Assembly (NCBI RefSeq): GCF_011516825.1
Contig: NZ_WOTA01000006.1
Span: forward strand, 1 to 64,000
Origin: Acetobacter oeni
GTDB taxonomy: Bacteria; Pseudomonadota; Alphaproteobacteria; Acetobacterales; Acetobacteraceae
Reading direction: 5' to 3'
DNA: 64,000 nucleotides
Of the stretch, positions 51,174-60,500 are shown one piece after another. A program made the translations under genes and the position numbers. Positions within the stretch are counted from its first letter, which is position 1. Each line of letters begins with the position of its first letter. Under the pieces are notes generated by a model that saw nothing but the letters and a program-made list of their open reading frames with translations, searched no databases and was not told where the DNA came from.

Positions 51174-51770
51174 ATGGACAGGATGATGCGGATGGCGGAC
51201 CGTTTTGAGGTTGGTCCGGGAGGGAGGAAGCAGGGTGTATTTGTTCGGGGAATGGATGTGACGGTGTGTCCGGTTGTGTATTTTCCGGATCAGCGTCTGC
51301 GGCGGATGGCTGCGCCGGTGACGGTGTTTGACGAGCCGTTGCGCGGGCTGGCGGCGGATTTGCTGGACACGATGCGGGCTGCGCCCGGAATCGGGATTAC
51401 CGGGCCGCATATCGGGGTGGCGCGTCGGGTGGTTGTGCTGGAGTTGCCGGGGGATGCCGCGCCGGTGGTTTATGTTAATCCGGAGCTGGTCCGGGTCTCT
51501 GACGAGACGTTCCGGCATAAGGAAGGCAGCATTTCCATGCCGGGCGTTGTGGAGCAGGTTGAGCGCGCGGTGCGGGTGTCTGTGCGGTATTGCGATTCTG
51601 AGGGGGTGGAGCATACGGAGGACGCGGAGGGATTGCGGGCGGCGTGTCATCAGCATGAGATTGATCAGCTGGACGGGGTTTTCTGGATTCAGAGATTGTC
51701 CGCTCTGCGGCGGGGACGGGTTCTGGCGCGGTATGAGAAGATGAGGCGTAGCCGGGGAGCAGAGGGCTGA
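51174..51770 (+). CDS. Peptide-deformylase-like protein lacking metal ligands
   Basis: A 198-residue homologue of peptide deformylase (from the second possible start at 51252 it would begin MDVTVCPVVYFPDQRLRRMA, as typical deformylases do). The three signature motifs are altered: motif 1 reads GIGITGPHIG instead of G-x-G-x-A-A-x-Q. Motif 2 is EGSISMPG, with Ser119 in place of the metal-binding Cys, and motif 3 is H161-E162-I-D-Q165, with Gln in place of the second metal-binding His. It is therefore unlikely to be a normal metal deformylase. Such PDF-like paralogues occur in other alphaproteobacteria; their function is not settled. Confidence 0.75.
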   Translation: MDRMMRMADRFEVGPGGRKQGVFVRGMDVTVCPVVYFPDQRLRRMAAPVTVFDEPLRGLAADLLDTMRAAPGIGITGPHIGVARRVVVLELPGDAAPVVYVNPELVRVSDETFRHKEGSISMPGVVEQVERAVRVSVRYCDSEGVEHTEDAEGLRAACHQHEIDQLDGVFWIQRLSALRRGRVLARYEKMRRSRGAEG

Positions 51771-51805
51771 AACTGGTTGGGAGGCCTGCTTCAGGTGTTG
51801 TTGTT

Positions 51806-51864
51806 CTCAGGGCTCTGGCCTGGAACCCGCCAGAGGCCGGGGGTTTTGGAAGCCGGTCTGTTTA
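51806..51864 (+). repeat. Dispersed double-hairpin repeat, copy C
   Basis: CTCAGGGCTCTGGCCTGGAA, then CCCGCCAGAGGC and a second, imperfect stem ending TTTTGGAAGCC, then GGTCTGTTTA. It aligns along its length with copies at 3011-3067 and 22137-22205 (minus). It lies between the deformylase-like gene and the 3' end of a glycosyltransferase gene that looks acquired. Confidence 0.65.
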
Positions 51865-51878
51865 TTGGCGGGCCGGGG

Positions 51879-52676
51879 TCAGGGGCAGACGGAACTGTAT
51901 TTCGAATACTTTTCTGTTTTCCGGTACATAACTTCTTCTTCTTCCGGGACGGTTGTTTCTTCGTACCAGGGTGTGTGTTCGCTCTCATAGTTTCCCGAGA
52001 CGCGCACGGCATGGAAAAACTGGTCCGGGTTAAAATATTTCTTGTTGTATAAAGCGAATGTTGTATCGATCGGGGCGTCGAAGACCTCGCTTCCGTCCGG
52101 GAGATGTCCCAGTTTGTAACGCCAGAACTGGCTTTCCCATTCCCATATATGGGTTGGGCCGGCCTGGCTGGCATTGATGAATCTGGCCTGCTTCATTTTA
52201 TCTTTGTTCTTCAGGGATAACGCGAAACCGACTTTCCCGATTCTGAAATGGTCGCTCAGCAGGGTCAGTTGTGTCATGAAATCTGCTGGCAGACTTTTGC
52301 TGAACTCGATATCCGGGTCTGTAAGACAGAACAGTTCCGGGAGCATGTCATAAATTTCTTTTGTTTTGACAATATATTTTGGGCCTTTGTTCTCTCCGAG
52401 CCGGATGACGTGGCAGATTTTGTCGTGTTGTAATTTGTTCAGGACAAGAATCATTTTATCGTAATCGGAGGCGTTATCGACGACGATTATTTTTCTGAAT
52501 CTGTGCCGGATGAGCTGTCTGATCATCTTCACGACGTAAGTCGGGTTGTTGAAAGACGGGATATAAACGGGGATATGGCAGTAATAGAGGCTTTTTACGT
52601 AATCGTAAGATGATTTATGGAAATCATAAAAGCTGTCAGACAGGAAAGAGTCAACATCGTTGCCCGATGGTTCCAT
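51879..52676 (-). CDS. Family 2-like glycosyltransferase, probably acquired
   Basis: A 265-residue protein with HIPVYIPSFNNPTYVVKMIR, IIVVDNASDYDKM and FCLTDPDIEFSKSLP; D-N-A-S and D-P-D are the nucleotide and metal motifs of a GT-A enzyme. No membrane helix or signal peptide is visible. Codons are strikingly AT-rich (AAA, ATT, TAT) against its neighbours, and a dispersed repeat and a strong inverted repeat flank it. I infer recent transfer. A dyad (52684-52715) sits immediately upstream of the start. Donor and acceptor are unknown. Confidence 0.75.
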   Translation of the reverse strand: MEPSGNDVDSFLSDSFYDFHKSSYDYVKSLYYCHIPVYIPSFNNPTYVVKMIRQLIRHRFRKIIVVDNASDYDKMILVLNKLQHDKICHVIRLGENKGPKYIVKTKEIYDMLPELFCLTDPDIEFSKSLPADFMTQLTLLSDHFRIGKVGFALSLKNKDKMKQARFINASQAGPTHIWEWESQFWRYKLGHLPDGSEVFDAPIDTTFALYNKKYFNPDQFFHAVRVSGNYESEHTPWYEETTVPEEEEVMYRKTEKYSKYSSVCP

Positions 52677-52683
52677 TGTTAAC

Positions 52684-52715
52684 GAACACCAGTCTGTATT
52701 AGTAAACTGGTGTTC
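52684..52715. promoter_or_regulatory. Strong dyad directly upstream of glycosyltransferase start
   Basis: GAACACCAGT and its exact complement ACTGGTGTTC are separated by 12 bases. The dyad ends seven bases upstream of the start codon (52676) and is preceded by a very AT-rich stretch, the likely promoter. It may be an operator, or form a hairpin in the leader that covers the ribosome site. Confidence 0.55.
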
Positions 52716-52814
52716 TGTTTATTGTAAATAAATTAAAAAATACTGAACGGTACTTTGCTGTTCCGGGTCGGGCGCATTGTCATTGCGCCGGTTTCAGCCG
52801 TCTCCGAAGAGGCT

Positions 52815-54296
52815 TTATGCTTCCGCGTCGGCGGTCTCTTTTGCCACCAGTCCGCGGACGGCCGGATATAAGGCTCTGTAGCGCGGCAGGATCGCTGCAT
52901 AAGCGTCCCGCAACACCGGGTCCGGCAGGACTGTTTCGATCCGTTCCGGCGCGCCGCAGACTGTGGCGGGGGCTTCGCCCGTTACGGCCATTCGTGCCAG
53001 CCGCGCGGCTCCGAACGAGCCGCCGCGCTCACCATGTTTCAGGCGATGCAGCGGTAAGTCCAGCACGGACGACAGGATTCGGACCCAGTGCGGGCTTCGT
53101 GAGCCGCCGCCGATCACATCTGCTTCCGTGAGGGCTGAGCCGGATTCCCGCAGGCCGTCCAGCGCGTCCCGGAACGAAAACGCCACGCCTTCCAGGACGG
53201 CCTGCGTGAGGGCTGCTCGTGTCGTATCCTGCGATAATCCGAGAAAGCCGCCCCGGATTTCCGGATCGTTATACGGTGTTCGCTCTCCGGACAGGTAGGG
53301 CAGAAAGATGGCTTCCGACGGGTGTTCGATCCGTTCGGGCAACTCTGCCAGCAGGGCCGTTTCCTCCATTCCCGTGACCCGCGCCCACCAGGCGAGCGAC
53401 GCGGCGGCTGACAGTGTGACGCCCATCTGGTGCCAGGTGGCGGGGATGGCGTGGCAAAACGCATGGATGGCGGAGCGTGTGCCGGTTCGCAGGCGGTCGG
53501 TTGTCACCCACAGGACGCCGGAGGTTCCGAGTGACAGAAACGCGGAGCCGGGGATGATTGCGCCGATTCCGACGGCGCCGGCGGCGTTGTCTCCTGCGCT
53601 TCCGGCCAGCACGGGCGGGGTTTTCCATCCCCATTCCGACGCCAGGGCGGGTGTTACATGCCCTGCCGGGTCCGTTCCCTCACACAGGGTCGGCATGGTG
53701 GCTTCTGTCAGGTCGCACGCGGCCAGCGCTTCGTCCGACCAGCGTCGGGCTCCGACATCCAGCCATAGCGTGCCGGAGGCGTCGGACATATCTTCGATCA
53801 TGTCGCCTGTCAGCCGGTAGCGGACCCAGGCTTTCGGCAGCAGGACGTGGCGCGTGGCGGCGAAGATCTCCGGCTCGTGGCGGGCCACCCAGAGGAGTTT
53901 CGGCGCGGTAAATCCGGGCATGGCGATATTCGCGCAGACTTCGCGGCTGCGTGGAAACCGGCGTTCGATTTCCGCGCATTCCGCGCCGGCGCGCTGGTCG
54001 TTCCACAGGATGCAGGGACGCAGAACCTGGCCGTCTTCATCCAGGAGGACGGCGCCGTGCTGCTGGCCGGACAGGCCGATGCCCCGGACTTTTGCGAATG
54101 CGTCCGGCTCTGCTGTCCGCAGCGCGGCGAAACAGCGGAGCACGGCCTGCCACCAGTCCTCCGGGTTCTGTTCGCTCCAGCCGGGGTGCGGGCGGCTGAC
54201 GGTCAGCCCTTCGGTGCGGGCTGTCACCACTGTCTGTGTCTTGTCGACAAGGACAGCCTTGACGCCGGAAGTTCCCAGATCGATCCCGATATACAT
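52815..54296 (-). CDS. xylB: Xylulokinase
   Basis: A 493-residue FGGY carbohydrate kinase. The N-terminus MYIGIDLGTSGVKAVLVD is the phosphate-1 motif; LSGQQHGAVLLDEDG and CILWNDQRAGAECAEIE are the xylulose-binding segments typical of XylB; ISDASG-like EDMSDASGTLW and GGGSRSPHWVRILSSVLD mark the C-terminal ATPase lobe. It phosphorylates D-xylulose for the pentose phosphate pathway. Length matches E. coli XylB (484). The start is ATG at 54296, one codon after an in-frame GTG. It stands without xylA or transport genes, so it may serve arabitol or xylitol use via a dehydrogenase elsewhere. Confidence 0.9.
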   Translation of the reverse strand: MYIGIDLGTSGVKAVLVDKTQTVVTARTEGLTVSRPHPGWSEQNPEDWWQAVLRCFAALRTAEPDAFAKVRGIGLSGQQHGAVLLDEDGQVLRPCILWNDQRAGAECAEIERRFPRSREVCANIAMPGFTAPKLLWVARHEPEIFAATRHVLLPKAWVRYRLTGDMIEDMSDASGTLWLDVGARRWSDEALAACDLTEATMPTLCEGTDPAGHVTPALASEWGWKTPPVLAGSAGDNAAGAVGIGAIIPGSAFLSLGTSGVLWVTTDRLRTGTRSAIHAFCHAIPATWHQMGVTLSAAASLAWWARVTGMEETALLAELPERIEHPSEAIFLPYLSGERTPYNDPEIRGGFLGLSQDTTRAALTQAVLEGVAFSFRDALDGLRESGSALTEADVIGGGSRSPHWVRILSSVLDLPLHRLKHGERGGSFGAARLARMAVTGEAPATVCGAPERIETVLPDPVLRDAYAAILPRYRALYPAVRGLVAKETADAEA

Positions 54297-54536
54297 CACG
54301 CGTTGTTCCGCCCGCAGTTTGTCCTGGATACTGAACCACGTTTTCGTCTGTTTAGCACCGTGCGCCCGGAAGCCGGCGAGACTGTGACACGGGGTGTGCG
54401 GGGAGTGGTGATCTTTTTCCGGTACGGGAAATCATAAATAAGACAGGCCGGGCGAATGTCAGCCCTGTCTGGACAGAAAGATGTGTCAATGCTGTAACAG
54501 AGAGCGAGACGCGCAAAGCAATACCGGAAGATTACA

Positions 54537-57500
54537 ATGAATTCAGGGCCGCCGGACACATTGAATACTCCGGATACCACTCCCGAATATCAGCGGGATG
54601 CGCCGGAAGGGCTGCGTCTCAGCTTTTCCTTGCAGGACAGTATCAATGCGTCGCTCTGGGAAAACAGTGTTCCTGTTCTTCAGGAACTTTCACTTGAAAA
54701 TCACACGGAGCAGAATTTTCCGCGTCTTGATGTCACCATTGCCTCCGAGCCGCCTCTGATCCGTCCGCGCACATGGCATCTTCAGGATGTTGGCGCGGGA
54801 AAATTCTGTGCGATTGGTGGTCTGGAGCTGACGCTCGACGGGGCTGCGCTTCTGAAGCAGACGGAGGCCTCCCGGGCTGAAGTGACTTTTACCGTTATCG
54901 CGCCGTCGGAGGCGGACACGGAGGGCACGCCTGAGCCGCTTCTTCGTGACACCACTGTTGTCCGTGTTCTGGCCCGCAACGAATGGGGTGGGCTCTCCGG
55001 TATTCCGGATATTCTCGCCGCTTTCGTTCTTCCCAACGATCCGGCTGTCGCCCGTATTCTTCGTGGTGCCTCCACTGTTCTGAAGGAGGCCGAAAAGCCG
55101 CATTCGCTGGAGGGGTATCAGGGCAGTAAAGCGCGTGTCTGGGAGCAGGTTCAGGCCATCTGGCATGCTGTCTGCGCGCTCGACATTACATATGTGAATC
55201 CGCCGGCTTCTTTTATCGAAAGTGGCCAGCGCATCCGACTTCCCACGCAGATCATGGAGGAAAAACTCGGGACCTGTCTGGATACCGCGCTTCTTTTCGC
55301 CTCCTGCCTGGAAGCGGCGGGGCTTCATCCGGTTATCGTGCTGACGAAAGGTCATGCGTTCACCGGTGTCTGGCTGGCTGATACCGATGCCGGTGCTTCT
55401 GTCATGCAGGATCTGCCTGCCCTGCGAAACCGTCTGAAGCTTGACGATCTGAAAGTGTTCGAGACCACGCTTGTCACCCTGGCGCGTAAACCTGCTTTCA
55501 CGGTGGCCTGTGAAAAAGGCGAGCTCAATCTGCGTAATGCAGGCGAGGACGAGGATAATACGTTCCGGGAAGTCATCGACATTCATCGCGCCCGGCTGCG
55601 AAAAATTCATCCTCTTTCTTCTCAGGCAGCGCCTTCGGCGACGACGGATGCGGAGGCCGATGAAGAGGGCGCGCAGCTTCCTGTTTTCGACGCGGCGCCG
55701 GCTCTGCGTGAAGATGCGCACGAGCAGGCGGAGGATCTGTCTGGTGCGCCTGATGACCGTATCCGGCGCTGGTGCAACCGGCTGCTGGATATGTCGAGCC
55801 GGAACCGGCTGCTCAATCTGCCGAAATCAGAGAAGCAGATTATTGAAATCGACTGTCCCGATGCGGAGGAACTGGAAAATATTCTTGCCGGAATGCGGGC
55901 GGGTGGCAAGGTAAAGCCTCTTCGTCTCTGTGCCTGGCCTGACATGATGAAGAACGGTGATCCGCGTAATGCGGCTCTGCACCACGAGCGTCATCATGAT
56001 GAAGCGGCGCTGACTTATGCGAAAGGGTCTCTGCAACGCGGCGAACTTCTGATCGATCGTACTGAGCCGGTGGTTCAGACGGCGCTCACTGAAATCTATC
56101 GTCGTGCTCAGGCTGCTGAGCAGGAAGGGGGCTCCAACATTCTCTTTCTGACTGTTGGCGCTCTTGCCTGGACGAAGAAAGATGGTGACAGGCCGTGGCT
56201 GGCGCCGTTGATTCTTGTTCCGGTTGTACTGGAACGTCCGAGCGTGAAATCCGGGTTTACGCTCCGTGCTCATGGCGATGACAGTCGGGTCAACATCACC
56301 CTGCTGGAAATGCTTCGGACGGAGTATGCCCTGCGTATTCCCGAACTTGAGGGTGACAGTCTGCCGGAGGACGAATCCGGTCTCGATGTCGGGAAAATTA
56401 TTGAAATCTTCCGGTTGCGTCTGAGAAAAGTTCCCGGGTGGGAGGTGCGGGATCATGTTACGCTGACCACGCTCTCTTTCGCTAAATTCCTGATGTGGAA
56501 GGATCTCACGGAGCGTCAGGACAGTCTGCGCTGCAATGATGTCGCGCGTCGGCTTCTGGACGGGGTGACTTCGGATGCCGGTGATCTGTCCGGCGGGACT
56601 TTCACGGAGACCGATGGCGGGCTTGACGACACGCTGGCAAAAGCCGGGCTGATCTGCCCCATGGAGGCTGATTCTTCCCAGCTTAAAGCGGTTGCCCGTG
56701 CGGCGGCCGGTGAAAACTTTGTTCTCATCGGGCCGCCCGGAACCGGGAAAAGTCAGACGATTACGAACATTATTGCCAATACGCTGGCGCAGGGTCGCAC
56801 GGTTCTTTTTGTCGCTGAAAAACGGGCGGCTCTGGAAGTTGTCCGCAATCGTCTCAGGCAGATCGATCTGTCTGAATTCTGTCTTGATCTGTTTTCGCCC
56901 AAAGCCAGCAAAATGGAGGTTCTGGAACAGCTCGGCAGTGCCCGGGATGTTGCTGATCGTTTCGATGAGTCTTTCTGGACTTACAGCCACACCCAGATCG
57001 GCCAGCTTCGTGGTGAGCTTAATGCGTATGTCCATGAGCTTCACAAACGCTGGCGCAACGGGTGGACTCCTTATCGCGGCATTGGCGTCTCCCTGCGGGC
57101 TTCGGATGCCCGGCTTATGGATCTGTCTTTTTCATGGTCCGGGCCTGATGCTCATAGTGAAGATGATTACCGGCAGCTTGAGGCGGCTGCTGAAGACCTT
57201 GCCGATGTGCATAAACGCATCGGGGACGTGGCGGCTTCTCCCGCGCTTGCCGGTCTTGCCCGCACCGGGTGGGGGCCGCAATGGGAGCAGGATTTTCTGG
57301 GTGCCGTCCGGACTCTGCGGGCTGGTCTCGAACGTCTTGTGCCTGTGGCGCGGGATACGCGAAAACTTCTTGGCCTCGACACCGCCTGTTTCTCGCTGTC
57401 AGCGCTTCTTCGGACGAACGATCTCTGTAGCCAGATGCTGAATCATGAAGCATCGGCATGGGCTTTTTCGGAAAAAGCGCCTGAAATCCGCGATGTTATT

Positions 57501-60500
57501 CTGGCTGAGCAGCCTTACGTTACCCGTCATCGTAGTCTGACGGGCGAACTGGAGGCCGGCTGGAAGCCGGAAGTGACCACGCTGCCGCTGGAAGAGCTGC
57601 TGAAAACATGGCGCGACGCTAAGGAAAAATCCGTCTTTCAGTTTCTTGCCCGTTCGAAGGCTCAGAAATCCGTGCGGGGCCAGCTTGCTTCTCATGTCAC
57701 GGGTGAGATTCCGGAAGAGTGCGAAGCCGAGCTGGAACGTCTTGTCGAACTTCAGGCGATTGAAAAACGTCTGGGGGACGCGCCTCATGCCGCGACGGTT
57801 GGCGCCGGGCTCTGGCGTGGTCTGGACACTGATTTTGACCGGATCGATGCCTGTCAGACATGGGGTAAAATCACGCGCGCGACACTGGCCGCCTGCGCTC
57901 CGGATGTCAGCGCGCTTCTCACTGCCCGCACGCAGCTGACAACGCTGTTGCGGGACGGGCAGGATCTTCTTCAGAGCGGCGGGGCGGCCTGCGCCACGTT
58001 TGGGAAATTCAGTTCTGAACTGCAAACGGTCACAGACGCGCTCGATGCGCTCAGCGGGCTGAGTGGCGCCGATGCGGTCGGGCTTGTCGATGCCGGGGCG
58101 TCTGACTGGCCTGCTCTTCTTATTGCCAGGCTGGACAGCTGGACCAGTGCGGCGCGTGATCTCCGCGACTGGTGCAACTGGAAACTGACCTGTCAGAAAG
58201 CGGTGCGTCTCGGTCTTGCTCCTCTTGTGGAGGCTATTGAGAAGGGGCTGCTTCCGCCGGAACGGACTGTTGAAATCTTCAGGGCGAATTATGCCCGCTG
58301 GTGGATTGCCGGGGCTGTTGAGCAGTCTCCTCTTCTGCGCGGCTTCATTGCGGCGACTCATGAGAAAAGTATCGAGCGGTTCAGGGAGCTTGACAGGCAG
58401 CTGATGGCGATGGCCTCGCGCATGACCCGTGCGCGGCTTGCCGGGCAGATCCCCGATGAACAGGCGCGCCAGGCTGACCCGGAATACAAGGTGCTGACCC
58501 GTGAACTTGCCAAGAAGGCACGGCATCTTCCTGTTCGTCAGCTGGCGGAAAAAATGCCTGGCGCTCTTCGCAGTCTGACCCCCTGTCTGATGATGAGCCC
58601 GCTCTCCGTCGCGCAATATCTGCCGCATGACGCGGCGCCTTTCGATCTGGTCATCTTCGACGAGGCCTCGCAGATTCCGACATGGGATGCCATTGGCGTC
58701 ATCGGTCGGGGGAGGCAGGTCATTGTGGTTGGCGATCCGAAGCAGCTGCCGCCGACAAACTTTTTCGGCAACACGGCGGATGATGAAAGTGACGATCCGG
58801 AAAGCGTCGATCTGGAATCTATTCTCGATGAATGTCTTGGCGCCGGTATTCCGCCTGTCTGGCTGACCTGGCATTATCGCAGCCGTCACGAAAGCCTGAT
58901 CGCTTTTTCGAATCATGCTTATTATCACGGGCAGCTTGTTACATTTCCGTCTCCGGCCACGAAAGACAACGCCGTTTCATTCCGCTTTGTGCCGGATGGC
59001 GTTTATATGCGCGGCAGCCAGCGCACCAACCCGGTTGAAGCCCATGCCGTTGTTGCCGAGGCGCTTCGTCTGCTCCGGGACGGCAGCAACCGCACGCTGG
59101 GGATTGTCACGTTCAACAGCCAGCAGCAGGCTCTTATCATGGACCTGCTGGAAAAGGCCCGGGGCGATCATCCGGATATCGAACGCTTTTTCGGTGAAGA
59201 GGCCGCCGAGCCTGTTCTGATCCGCAATCTTGAAAATGTGCAGGGGGAGGAACGCGATGTCATGCTGTTCTCTCTCACCTTCGGTCCGGATCAGGCGGGC
59301 CATATCACGCTCAATTTTGGTGCGCTCAACCGGGATGGCGGAGAACGTCGCCTGAATGTGGCCATTACCCGCGCCCGCGAAAAACTTGTCGTTTTTGGCT
59401 CTCTGCGCCCTGAGCAGATCGACCTCAACCGGACCAGTGCGCGTGGTGTGCATGATCTTCGCGGCTTTCTGACCTTCGCCGGACACGGGGCCTCTGCCCT
59501 GGTCGGTCTGCCCAAAGGGTCCGTCGGCGATTTCGACAGTATTTTTGAGGAAGAAGTCGCTGCTCTTCTGCGGCAGAAAGGCTGGCAGGTTGTCCCGCAG
59601 GTGGGCGTTTCTGCTTTCCGCATTGATCTTGGTGTTGTCGATCCTGAAAGTCCGGCCACTTTTCTGGCCGGTGTCGAATGTGATGGCGCGACGTATCATC
59701 GCAGCGCCACGGCCCGCGACCGGGATCGTCTGCGGCAGGGGGTGCTGGAAAAGCTCGGCTGGACCATTCTCCGCATCTGGTCAACGGACTGGTGGACCAA
59801 CGCGCCGCGTGAATGCGATCGTATCGATATTGCTCTGCGCGCCACGCTGGAAATCAGACAGAAGCAGCGCGCGGAGCAGGCTGAAAAAGATCGTCTGGCG
59901 GCGGAGGCTGCTGTTGCTGCCGTGCCTGTGTCCGCCCGGCCGGAGGCTCCCCCGACCGGGGCGGATGTGTCGTTGCCGGAGGCCGGGGCGGTTCCGGAAC
60001 CGCCGGTTCAAACGCCGCCGGAGCCGCTTTTCGCAAAGGCGCCGGTTCGGGACGATGTTGCGTCTTCTCCGGCTCTCCAGGCCGATCACGATCGCTTTTT
60101 CGATGAGGATTACGCGCCTGTGCTGGCGGACCTGATCGCCCGGCATATCGAACAGAACGGGCCGGTCCGGGAGGATCTTCTGGTCAGGTATGTCTCGCGG
60201 CTTCATGATTTCGGGCGGGCCGGTTCCGACATTCGTGAGCGCATTACAAACGCCATTCCGTCCGGGCTGCGCCGGACTGACGAGGAGCCGGGCATTTTTC
60301 TCTGGCCGGAGTCCGTGTCTCCGGAGAGCGGCATGGTTTTTCCCGCGCCGGCAAAAGGGGAGACGCTCGATCCCGCGACGGTGCCTCTTGCGGTTCTGGC
60401 GGCGCGTGCCCGGAGCCATCTGGAAGCCGGGCTTAATCCGGAAGCTGGTCTTCTTGCTCTGCGGGCCGATTGCGGTCTGTCACGCATGAGCGGCGGCACA

